From: Halobacteriales archaeon QS_6_71_20
GTDB taxonomy: Archaea; Halobacteriota; Halobacteria; Halobacteriales; Haloferacaceae
Reading direction: 5' to 3'
Assembly: GCA_003020945.1 (NCBI GenBank)
Contig: PXRU01000002.1
Coordinates: 96,097 to 160,096, forward strand
Length of the DNA stretch: 64,000 nucleotides
Under the pieces are notes generated by a model. That model worked only from the letters and a program-made list of their open reading frames with translations. It searched no databases and was not told the origin of the DNA. Position numbers and translations under genes: made by a program. Positions 7,926 to 17,741 of this stretch are shown one piece after another (position 1 is the first letter of the stretch; the number at the start of each line of letters is the position of its first letter).

Positions 7926-10900
7926 GTTTCAGACGAACCCTTGTGGGGTTGAAGCACCGGGGTTCGACTCCTCGGGCGGGTCTGACTGAACGGTTTCAGA
8001 CGAACCCTTGTGGGGTTGAAGCTCGTCCTCGTCGTCCAGGCCGACCACGGCGAGCCGGGTTTCAGACGAACCCTTGTGGGGTTGAAGCACGACCTGGAGA
8101 AGACCCCGGCTATCGCCCGGCTGTTTCAGACGAACCCTTGTGGGGTTGAAGCCTCGGGCCGGCAGCGCTGCCGGTCGCGATGCTTTCTGGTTTCAGACGA
8201 ACCCTTGTGGGGTTGAAGCATCAACGGCTGGGCGCCGAACGTGAACGGCTACGAGTTTCAGACGAACCCTTGTGGGGTTGAAGCTCGAAGGAGAAGGCGA
8301 GCGTCCCGTGGGCACGCTCGTTTCAGACGAACCCTTGTGGGGTTGAAGCACGACGTTTCTCCTTGAGGACCACACCCTGCCGGAGGTTTCAGACGAACCC
8401 TTGTGGGGTTGAAGCGGCTACGTCCTCCGGAAGGCCGTCGTCCGCGTCGCCGGTTTCAGACGAACCCTTGTGGGGTTGAAGCGAGACGCCCGGCGACGAC
8501 CTGGCGGACGGTCGCGACGTTTCAGACGAACCCTTGTGGGGTTGAAGCCCACACGTTGAACACGAGCCGGGAGTCGGCGACGCCGTTTCAGACGAACCCT
8601 TGTGGGGTTGAAGCGTCGCCGTCGCTGCGGGTCACGTCGGCGTCGACGCGTTTCAGACGAACCCTTGTGGGGTTGAAGCCTCCCGATGGACGCGCGTCGG
8701 CCGCGACGGCTCACCGTTTCAGACGAACCCTTGTGGGGTTGAAGCGCGGAGCCGTCGACGGTGACATCGAGCCACATCCAAGTTTCAGACGAACCCTTGT
8801 GGGGTTGAAGCGCCCGGAGTCGCGGACGGACGTGACGGGCGAGCCAGGTTTCAGACGAACCCTTGTGGGGTTGAAGCTCGTCGGCCGGGTCGTCGTCGGT
8901 CATATTCTCACGCGTTTCAGACGAACCCTTGTGGGGTTGAAGCCGGACAACGCGGGCGGGCTTGTGCTCAAGCCTTCGTTTCAGACGAACCCTTGTGGGG
9001 TTGAAGCATGCGGGCGATGCTCGGCCGACCCGCGGCCGCGACGTTTCAGACGAACCCTTGTGGGGTTGAAGCCACGTTCCCCCACACGGACAACAGTCGC
9101 GCCGAACGGTTTCAGACGAACCCTTGTGGGGTTGAAGCAAGGCGACGAAATTGTTCGAGATGAGGACGCGAGCCCGTTTCAGACGAACCCTTGTGGGGTT
9201 GAAGCTCGTCCCACGCGCTTCGGAGTTCGTACGTCTCGCCGTTTCAGACGAACCCTTGTGGGGTTGAAGCACGGCGTCGACGACGGCGACGACCAGGACG
9301 GCGACGTTTCAGACGAACCCTTGTGGGGTTGAAGCGACTCCGCGGGCGAGCTTCGGCCCCCGACGTGGGGGCGTTTCAGACGAACCCTTGTGGGGTTGAA
9401 GCCGGAATTGGTCGCGGATCGTTTACACATGTAGCAGTTTCAGACGAACCCTTGTGGGGTTGAAGCCGTACGCCCCGCAAGGTTTCGAGCGGGGCAAGAC
9501 GAGTTTCAGACGAACCCTTGTGGGATTGAAGCCTGGTGTCTTACCGTGACCCCAAAACCGAGATATGAGTTTCAGACGAACCCTTGTGGGGTTGAAGCGC
9601 CGCCGCCGACCACGACAACCCCTGCGTGCGGGCCGGTTTCAGACGAACCCTTGTGGGGTTGAAGCACGTCCGTGCTGTTCGCGCCGCCACCCGACGGGTC
9701 GTTTCAGACGAACCCTTGTGGGGTTGAAGCGTTGACATGGGTGCATCCGTGGGTCGTCGAAGACCGCGTTTCAGACGAACCCTTGTGGGGTTGAAGCCGT
9801 CGACATCGAATCCGGGTTGTCGAACGAGGCGGTTTCAGACGAACCCTTGTGGGGTTGAAGCGTGCGACCCGTGCCGACCGGGGACACAGTACCCGCGGTT
9901 TCAGACGAACCCTTGTGGGGTTGAAGCACGTGGCATTCACGTCCCGCCGGCGGAGCGGGGCCGGTTTCAGACGAACCCTTGTGGGGTTGAAGCGCCGTCG
10001 CCGACGCGGAATACGAAAACAGGCCGTAGTTTCAGACGAACCCTTGTGGGGTTGAAGCGCGCCCGGCGACGAGGTCCTCGACATCGACTGGACCGTCGTT
10101 TCAGACGAACCCTTGTGGGGTTGAAGCCGAGGACTGGGAGCTGACCGAGACCGTCGACATCGTTTCAGACGAACCCTTGTGGGGTTGAAGCGGCATCGCT
10201 TGGTCGGATGGCACGTGGCACAGTCACGTTTCAGACGAACCCTTGTGGGGTTGAAGCGTCGCACGGGAGTGCTCGCGCGACGGGTGCGGCGCGTTTCAGA
10301 CGAACCCTTGTGGGGTTGAAGCGCCGTCGACGTGCTCTCCTCGCGGTACCAGCGCGGGTTTCAGACGAACCCTTGTGGGGTTGAAGCACCCTCGGCATCG
10401 TGTGGATACTCGCGCTCGCGGAGCCGTTTCAGACGAACCCTTGTGGGGTTGAAGCACGACCTCGCTGTCGGCCCCGCCGATCACCAGGGCGGTTTCAGAC
10501 GAACCCTTGTGGGGTTGAAGCAGCCTGGAGCGTGAAGATCCGCCAAGTTCTGATGAGTTTCAGACGAACCCTTGTGGGGTTGAAGCCGTGATCTCGGCCC
10601 GCTTCTCCGATCCGTCCGGAGCGTTTCAGACGAACCCTTGTGGGGTTGAAGCCAGGGACATCAAAGTGAAGCGATCGTGAGCCCTCGTTTCAGACGAACC
10701 CTTGTGGGGTTGAAGCGAGGTCCCACCGTCGGACCCACTGGAAATTAGGGAGGTTTCAGACGAACCCTTGTGGGGTTGAAGCACCTCCGGAGACGGACAC
10801 GGCGACAAGGGCGACGGTTTCAGACGAACCCTTGTGGGGTTGAAGCGTCGTCCTCTACAACTGGGCGGACGGGCTGACGCTGGTTTCAGACGAACCCTTG

Positions 10901-13900
10901 TGGGGTTGAAGCACCCCGGCGTCGAGCAGGCCGAGGTCCGGGTGCCGAGTTTCAGACGAACCCTTGTGGGGTTGAAGCGGGTGATGGTGTCCGAGGTGGT
11001 GGCGCAGTACGGGTTTCAGACGAACCCTTGTGGGGTTGAAGCGCCCTCCGTCGGGTCGGGGGGTGCTCGGCTCGTACTGTTTCAGACGAACCCTTGTGGG
11101 GTTGAAGCGCCTCGACCTGCGGGTCCGGCGTCGGGCCCCCGCCGGTTTCAGACGAACCCTTGTGGGGTTGAAGCTATCCCTGGCGGGGATTCGGAGTCGT
11201 ACGAATTTGTCGTTTCAGACGAACCCTTGTGGGGTTGAAGCCTCCACCGCCGCGCTCGTGTCCGCCCGGAGTCGCGGTTTCAGACGAACCCTTGTGGGGT
11301 TGAAGCTTATTCATCATCATCCTGGTAGTTCTTCACTTGCTGTTTCAGACGAACCCTTGTGGGGTTGAAGCATCCAGGCGCTCCCCGACGCGCTGTCCAA
11401 GGCGATTGTTTCAGACGAACCCTTGTGGGGTTGAAGCGAGACGCGGGAGATACCGGGATAGAGATCGACAGTGGTTTCAGACGAACCCTTGTGGGGTTGA
11501 AGCGGCGCCACCCTCGCTCACGGGTTGACGTGGGAACCGTTTCAGACGAACCCTTGTGGGGTTGAAGCTTGCAGTGGTTCGGGTCGTCGATGGCGAGCTT
11601 CGAGTTTCAGACGAACCCTTGTGGGGTTGAAGCTGCCTGGCGCTGTGACGGCATGGACGGGCGGTGGACGGTTTCAGACGAACCCTTGTGGGGTTGAAGC
11701 ATCCGACAAGACCTCCGAGGCCGGGGACGACGTCGGGTTTCAGACGAACCCTTGTGGGGTTGAAGCCAGTCGACGTCTTGCCGGTCTGCGTCTTGCCGAG
11801 GAGTTTCAGACGAACCCTTGTGGGGTTGAAGCAGCTCGTCGTCGGCCTCACCGTCGGCCTCATGCTCGTTTCAGACGAACCCTTGTGGGGTTGAAGCATC
11901 GACGGGATGGACGACCGACTCCGCGGCCGGTAGTTTCAGACGAACCCTTGTGGGGTTGAAGCCTCCAGGAGCCAGTCCGGTATCCAGACGACGTAGGTCG
12001 TTTCAGACGAACCCTTGTGGGGTTGAAGCACGGACACGGAAACCCACGTCGCCATCCAGCAGGTCGTTTCAGACGAACCCTTGTGGGGTTGAAGCCCGTC
12101 ACCGACTGGACCGTCACCGCTACGTACGTGTTTCAGACGAACCCTTGTGGGGTTGAAGCTCGGCCCAGTAGTAGTGTCCACGCGGCGTGATCCAGGTTTC
12201 AGACGAACCCTTGTGGGGTTGAAGCGACGAGATCAGAGAACTTGAAGCAGGCGACCAGTTGTTTCAGACGAACCCTTGTGGGGTTGAAGCTCGTCAAACT
12301 CGTAGCCAAAGCGCGTCTGTCTGAGCGTGTTTCAGACGAACCCTTGTGGGGTTGAAGCGATCCGACGGCGACCCCCACCCAACGGGCCGGGATGTTTCAG
12401 ACGAACCCTTGTGGGGTTGAAGCTCTACTCAGTCGTGGCGGAACAACCAAGCGGGGCTCGTTTCAGACGAACCCTTGTGGGGTTGAAGCCTGGAGCTTGC
12501 CATTGGTATGAGAGATGGGAGGAGGTTTCAGACGAACCCTTGTGGGGTTGAAGCACCTCGCAAAAGCGACCGTCGACGACCGCCTCTATCGTTTCAGACG
12601 AACCCTTGTGGGGTTGAAGCACCGCGCGGCGGATATGCCGCAGCGAAAACGTCTCGTTTCAGACGAACCCTTGTGGGGTTGAAGCGGTCGCCATCGTCCT
12701 GGTGGCGGTCACCGTGACCGTTTCAGACGAACCCTTGTGGGGTTGAAGCCGCCTGTCCGCGGACGGCTCGTGGACGGACGGCGCGGGTTTCAGACGAACC
12801 CTTGTGGGGTTGAAGCGGACCGGTCGCTCACCTCGACGTATATTTCGTCGGGTTTCAGACGAACCCTTGTGGGGTTGAAGCGTATAGTTATAGCCTTGCG
12901 GGGGGTGACGGTGAACGGTTTCAGACGAACCCTTGTGGGGTTGAAGCTCCCGCTCGCGTGAGCGTCACGTGAGCGCCGCGGCCGTTTCAGACGAACCCTT
13001 GTGGGGTTGAAGCGTCGCGTGAGAATCCGGTCTCCGAGCCTCGCAGCACGGTTTCAGACGAACCCTTGTGGGGTTGAAGCGCGGCTGGCGAACGCGGCCG
13101 AGTCCGCGCTCGGCGACGTTTCAGACGAACCCTTGTGGGGTTGAAGCTACGGGTCGGCAACCTCGACCGTCGACGACGCGGTCGTTTCAGACGAACCCTT
13201 GTGGGGTTGAAGCACGTCGACGCTGGCGCCGCCGTCGTCGTCCATCTCGTTTCAGACGAACCCTTGTGGGGTTGAAGCCAACTCGCAGGCCCAGCAGTCG
13301 GCCCAGGCGTGGAGTTTCAGACGAACCCTTGTGGGGTTGAAGCCATGAGCGCGTCCACGAGCGGCTGCACGACACCCAGTTTCAGACGAACCCTTGTGGG
13401 GTTGAAGCGTGACTCTCTCCATCAAGTATCCCCCGTGGTCCTCTGTTTCAGACGAACCCTTGTGGGGTTGAAGCAGTTCCTCCCAATCGTGGGCGTCGTC
13501 AGATGCGCTGGTTTCAGACGAACCCTTGTGGGGTTGAAGCCCTCCCACGCTTGTGACCGTATCGCCAGATCGAGCGAGTTTCAGACGAACCCTTGTGGGG
13601 TTGAAGCCGCCCCGACACGTAGGCGTCGGTCGCCTCACGCAAGCGTTTCAGACGAACCCTTGTGGGGTTGAAGCGTCGCCCTGGTCGGCGTCGCCCAGGT
13701 CATCGTGTAGTTTCAGACGAACCCTTGTGGGGTTGAAGCGACGGCGACGATGACGACAGTGGGCCATCGGAGGTGTTTCAGACGAACCCTTGTGGGGTTG
13801 AAGCATTCGGCGGCCTGACTCGACCAGCGATAGTGCTGGCGTTTCAGACGAACCCTTGTGGGGTTGAAGCAGCTGGACCTCGGCAACAACCAGCCGACCG

Positions 13901-15436
13901 ACCCGGGTTTCAGACGAACCCTTGTGGGGTTGAAGCGGCGACCGGATGGTGACGGGCGCGATGATCAAGCGGTTTCAGACGAACCCTTGTGGGGTTGAAG
14001 CGGCTGGTTGTTCGGGACGGTCTTGCACCAGACGAGGGTTTCAGACGAACCCTTGTGGGGTTGAAGCTGCGTCCCTAAGTTTCTCGGGGTTCGGACGTGT
14101 GGAGTTTCAGACGAACCCTTGTGGGGTTGAAGCCAGGTGATGCCGAGCATGTGGGGGAGCGCGAGCATCGTTTCAGACGAACCCTTGTGGGGTTGAAGCG
14201 TTCGTCGACGACTTCGCAGACGACCCCGACCCAGTTTCAGACGAACCCTTGTGGGGTTGAAGCTCGCGGTCGCCGCGAACGGCCCGTACGCGAGTAAGAG
14301 TTTCAGACGAACCCTTGTGGGGTTGAAGCCGATCACATCACAGGCAGTAGGCGAACGACTGAGTTTCAGACGAACCCTTGTGGGGTTGAAGCGTAGAAGT
14401 GCTGTCCGTTGAGCGGAAGAATCTGCTCGTTTCAGACGAACCCTTGTGGGGTTGAAGCATGTGGGGATGATGTGGGTGTCGCGCTACAGCGAGTTTCAGA
14501 CGAACCCTTGTGGGGTTGAAGCCGGACGACGCCACGATCGACGTGGACAGTACGGGGAGTTTCAGACGAACCCTTGTGGGGTTGAAGCTACACGACCTTC
14601 GCCGGCCGGTACGTGCTTCCGTAGTTTCAGACGAACCCTTGTGGGGTTGAAGCACGATCGCCGACGACGACGATACGGAGACGGAGACGTTTCAGACGAA
14701 CCCTTGTGGGGTTGAAGCGTCAGGATCGTCCGTCGCTATCCAGCTACAGTCCTCGTTTCAGACGAACCCTTGTGGGGTTGAAGCAACAGTCAGGTGTGGC
14801 CGCTCGGCGTCGTGGGTAGTTTCAGACGAACCCTTGTGGGGTTGAAGCACCTAGTTCCCACGGACGAGAGTCGGCGTCGTCTCGCGGTTTCAGACGAACC
14901 CTTGTGGGGTTGAAGCTCGCGGTGTCAGAAATCTGAGTGTTGTCTTGCTGGTTTCAGACGAACCCTTGTGGGGTTGAAGCTCGGTGTTCGGGTCCCGACG
15001 TGGGGGCCGGGAGGTGTTTCAGACGAACCCTTGTGGGGTTGAAGCCCAGCCACAGCGGTCCTCGCGGATGCAGAACACGCGTTTCAGACGAACCCTTGTG
15101 GGGTTGAAGCAGGTCGTCTGTGAGCCGGCCGCCCGACAGAACTGTTTCAGACGAACCCTTGTGGGGTTGAAGCGACTCCGCGGGCGAGCTTCGGCCCCCG
15201 ACGTGGGGGTTTCAGACGAACCCTTGTGGGGTTGAAGCCGCCCAGGTCGTCGCCGTCGCGGCCCCGAGACGGGTGTTTCAGACGAACCCTTGTGGGGTTG
15301 AAGATTCTTCTCGTCGTCCCGCTCCGGCACCTCGCGGCCGGTTTCAGACGAACCCTTTGTGGGGTTGGAGCACTGCCTTGGCGACGGCGGTAGATCCTCA
15401 ACGCGAGTTTCAAGCAAACCCTCGTGGGGTCGAAGC
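7926..15436 (+). CRISPR. CRISPR array, 115 repeats and 114 spacers, no cas genes nearby
   Basis: I count 115 repeats. The unit is 30 bases long, beginning GTTTCAGACG and ending GTTGAAGC, first at 7926-7955. Spacers are 33-39 bases, mostly 35-36. Nearly all repeats are identical. Exceptions are repeat 25 (9503; GGGATTGAAGC), repeat 113 (15275; last base A), repeat 114 (15341; one inserted T and GGAGC) and repeat 115 (15407-15436; several changes). Decay at the right end shows that the leader is on the left and the array is transcribed rightward, giving an 8-base 5' handle GUUGAAGC. The inner AACCC/GGGTT arms can form a small hairpin. The repeat resembles those used by haloarchaeal type I-B systems. 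No Cas protein is encoded in the window, so any Cas6 and interference complex must act in trans. Spacer 22 (9336-9372) and spacer 111 (15174-15208) are the same sequence. Confidence 0.98.
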
Positions 15437-15522
15437 GACACCGGATCGCCGCCGATGAACGCGCGTCGGAACGCCGTCCACCCCCCATAAACGGTAACAC
15501 CCGCCCCCGCGTACTGTTCGTC

Positions 15523-16110
15523 ATGTACGTCCGGGACGCCAGAAACCGCGACGAGGCGTGGTTGCTCGATCACATCGAGGCGATGGGGCTGGACGAGCGG
15601 TCGTTCCGCTCGCGCGACTACGTGATCGCGGTCGACGAGGAGTCGAACGACCGGGCGGGGTTCGGTCGCCTGCGGGTCCACAAGACCGACGACGGCGAGT
15701 ACGTCGAGCTGACGGGGATCGGGGTGCTGGAGACGTGGCGCGGGCAGGGCGTCGGCGCCCACGTCATCGAGCGCCTCGTCGACGAGGCCGGCGACCAGGG
15801 GTTCGAGGAGGTGTACTGCTTCACGCCGACGGCGACGTACCTCACCCAGTTCGGCTTCGAGCGCCTCGACGACGATGAGGTGCCCGACGCGTTGACCGAG
15901 CGCCTCGACGTCGTCCGCGGCGACACCGACGGCGAGGCGACGCCGCTGCGGCTGTCTCGGGGGGAGTTCGTCATGCCCGACCGGCTCCGCGAGCGGTTCA
16001 AGGAGGCCGTCCCCGAGGGGGGTGAGCCGGAGCCGTCGACCGAGGAGGCGGCCGAGGACTTCGGCATCGACCCCGAAGAGGCCACCTACAAGTACGACAC
16101 CGGACGGTAG
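15523..16110 (+). CDS. GNAT-family N-acetyltransferase
   Basis: The 195-residue protein has a GNAT fold in its first 130 residues. Strand beta-4 leads into the acetyl-CoA pyrophosphate-binding motif TWRGQGVGAHVIERL near residue 75, followed by the YLTQFGFERLDD segment typical of the end of the domain. It should transfer an acetyl group from acetyl-CoA to an amine; the substrate is not identifiable. The C-terminal 60 residues are acidic and probably flexible. The ATG at 15523 lies 86 bases after the last degenerate CRISPR repeat, and a TAAACG sequence near 15487-15492 could serve as a weak TATA element. An in-frame ATG further upstream would run back into the CRISPR repeat, so it is rejected. 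Confidence 0.82.
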   Translation: MYVRDARNRDEAWLLDHIEAMGLDERSFRSRDYVIAVDEESNDRAGFGRLRVHKTDDGEYVELTGIGVLETWRGQGVGAHVIERLVDEAGDQGFEEVYCFTPTATYLTQFGFERLDDDEVPDALTERLDVVRGDTDGEATPLRLSRGEFVMPDRLRERFKEAVPEGGEPEPSTEEAAEDFGIDPEEATYKYDTGR

Positions 16111-16143
16111 CGACCACCGTTCCGGCGGCGGGGGTGCTCGCCG

Positions 16144-16416
16144 TCAGGTCCGCCCTTCGAGGAAGTCCGTCGAGAACACGATGTACGCCAGCACCGAGCA
16201 GAACAGGATCGGCGGGAGGATCGCGAACCCCCACAGCGGGTCGATCCCCCAGATCAGCAGCAGCACCACGTCGCCGATGCCGACGGCCAGGAACGGCAGC
16301 ACCGCGAGGACAGCCCACCTCCTGCTGCGGCCCGTCCCGTCGGAGTCCGGCCCCGCCTCCGACCCCTCGGCGCGCTCGGGACCGCGCTCGCCGGCCTCGC
16401 GGGCGTTCGTCGTCAT
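16144..16416 (-). CDS. Small two-helix membrane protein, unknown function
   Basis: The 90-residue protein has a polar, Glu/Gly/Arg-rich N-terminus of about 35 residues. Two hydrophobic helices follow (around residues 36-60 and 63-85), ending FSTDFLEGRT. The ATG at 16416 is preferred over an upstream in-frame ATG because the extra residues are Arg-rich and lie across a likely promoter region. It converges on the GNAT gene with 33 bases between stops. I do not recognise a named family. Confidence 0.55.
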   Translation of the reverse strand: MTTNAREAGERGPERAEGSEAGPDSDGTGRSRRWAVLAVLPFLAVGIGDVVLLLIWGIDPLWGFAILPPILFCSVLAYIVFSTDFLEGRT

Positions 16417-16498
16417 GGCCGGATCTCGGCGCCGCGGCCACAAAAGCGACCCGTTCGTCGGGGCCTCGGGACGCCGCGGCGTCGCGGCGCCGTCGGAC

Positions 16499-16966
16499 TC
16501 AGTTCGCCGCGTCGTCGAAGCGTGAGGCGACGCCCACGAGGCCGAACAGCACGCCGAGGACGAGCAGGGAGAGGACCGCGCCGTACAGCGCCATCGCCGC
16601 CGGCGACCCCGGGAGCGTGACGAGGCCGAACACCGTCACGGCGCCGACGGCGTTGTTCGCGGCGACGACGTAGCCGGCGGCCGCCGCGAACACGGTCACG
16701 ACGCCCGCCGCGCCGACGAGGTAGGGTCGTCCCGACCCCTCGACGGTGTCCGACGGGTCCTCGATGCCGGGCGGGAGCGACGCCCCCTCGGCGTCGTCGT
16801 GCTGTCCGTCGGCGTCGTCGGCCGAGTCGGCGGCCCCGACCGATCCGCCGGCCTCGACCGAGTCCGCGGCGTCGTCGTACTGTCCGTCGGCGTCCTCGGC
16901 CGCGGCGTCCTCGGCCGCGGCGTCCCCGACCCCGTCGTCGCGGGCGGTCGTCCCGTGGTCGCTCAC
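16499..16966 (-). CDS. Acidic two-helix membrane protein, unknown function
   Basis: The 155-residue protein has an N-terminal half made almost entirely of Asp, Ala, Gly and Glu, with near-repeats such as DAAAEDAAAEDADGQYDD and ADDADGQHDDAEG. The C-terminal half has two hydrophobic helices separated by VTLPGSPAAMALYG. The tail ends VASRFDDAAN. The GTG at 16966 (reading V-S-D-H-G) is chosen; sequence further upstream is Arg-rich and out of character. It somewhat resembles small proteins often labelled as cox-cluster proteins in haloarchaea, but no oxidase genes are present here. It is divergent from cdd. Confidence 0.5.
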   Translation of the reverse strand: MSDHGTTARDDGVGDAAAEDAAAEDADGQYDDAADSVEAGGSVGAADSADDADGQHDDAEGASLPPGIEDPSDTVEGSGRPYLVGAAGVVTVFAAAAGYVVAANNAVGAVTVFGLVTLPGSPAAMALYGAVLSLLVLGVLFGLVGVASRFDDAAN

Positions 16967-17060
16967 TGCCGTCGATCGGGCGGCGACGCGCAAGGCTCTG
17001 TCGGGAGCCCCGCGCGGCCGGAGCGGGCCGTCGAGGCGGCTCACCGAGCGGCGGGACCCA

Positions 17061-17069
17061 CGTTTATGT
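17061..17069 (+). promoter_or_regulatory. TATA box for cdd
   Basis: CGTTTATGT lies about 27 bases before the ATG at 17093, consistent with a leaderless transcript. Confidence 0.5.
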
Positions 17070-17092
17070 CTTCCCGGCCGAAGCCGCACGTC

Positions 17093-17650
17093 ATGAGCGA
17101 CGACACGGCCGTCGACCCCGCGGACGACCCGCTGGTCGCCGCCGCCCGCGAGGCGTTCGCGGACGCGTACGTCCCGTACTCCGAGTACCGCGTCGGCGCG
17201 GCGCTGCGGACCGCCGACGGCGGCGTCTACCGCGGCTGCAACATCGAGAACGCGAACTACTCCAACTCCCTGCACGCGGAGGAGGTCGCCCTCGCCGAGG
17301 CCGTGAAGGCGGGACACACCGAGTTCGACCGGCTGGCGGTCGCCTCCGACGCCCGCGACGGCGTCACTCCCTGCGGGATGTGCCGACAGACGCTCGCGGA
17401 GTTCTGCGACGGCGACATGCCGGTCGTCTGCGACGAGGGCGACGCCGTGTCGACATACACGCTCGGGGAACTGCTCCCGGACACGATCAGCCTGGAGACG
17501 CTCACCGAGGCCGAGCGCCGCCGCGCGGCGGCGTCGACGGACGATGAGGGGGTGGACGCCGACGGGAGCGCCGATACGGACGTCGCCGACGACGGCGACA
17601 CCGATACCCACGGGGGCGACGCCGACGGCGCGGACGCCGACAGTTCGTGA
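17093..17650 (+). CDS. cdd: Cytidine deaminase
   Basis: This enzyme deaminates cytidine and deoxycytidine to the uridine forms. The 185-residue protein has the zinc-binding signature LHAEEVALAEA near residue 60, which carries the catalytic Glu, and PCGMCRQTLAEF near 93. NIENANYSNSLHAE is typical of the homotetrameric class. The last 45 residues are an Asp/Gly/Ala tail with no known role, longer than in most relatives. A TATA box sits about 27 bases upstream. The next gene is uridine phosphorylase, 91 bases downstream on the same strand; together they turn cytidine into uracil and ribose-1-phosphate. Confidence 0.93.
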   Translation: MSDDTAVDPADDPLVAAAREAFADAYVPYSEYRVGAALRTADGGVYRGCNIENANYSNSLHAEEVALAEAVKAGHTEFDRLAVASDARDGVTPCGMCRQTLAEFCDGDMPVVCDEGDAVSTYTLGELLPDTISLETLTEAERRRAAASTDDEGVDADGSADTDVADDGDTDTHGGDADGADADSS

Positions 17651-17741
17651 TCGACGCACGACGGCCTCGTCGCCGACCAGCCCGACGGCGACCCCGCGAA
17701 AGCGGGCGAACTACAAGGCGGGTCGCCGAACGTGGGGGGAG

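Noticed and set aside
13871-14037. Complementary 11-base words in spacers 91 and 93 (AACAACCAGCC / GGCTGGTTGTT)
   Set aside because: With 114 spacers a match of this length is expected by chance.
7926-15436. Many open frames with repeating peptides (such as FRRTLVGLK and LQPHKGSSET) on both strands
   Set aside because: They are translations of the 30-base CRISPR repeat, which has no stop in several frames; spacer length changes the frame from unit to unit.
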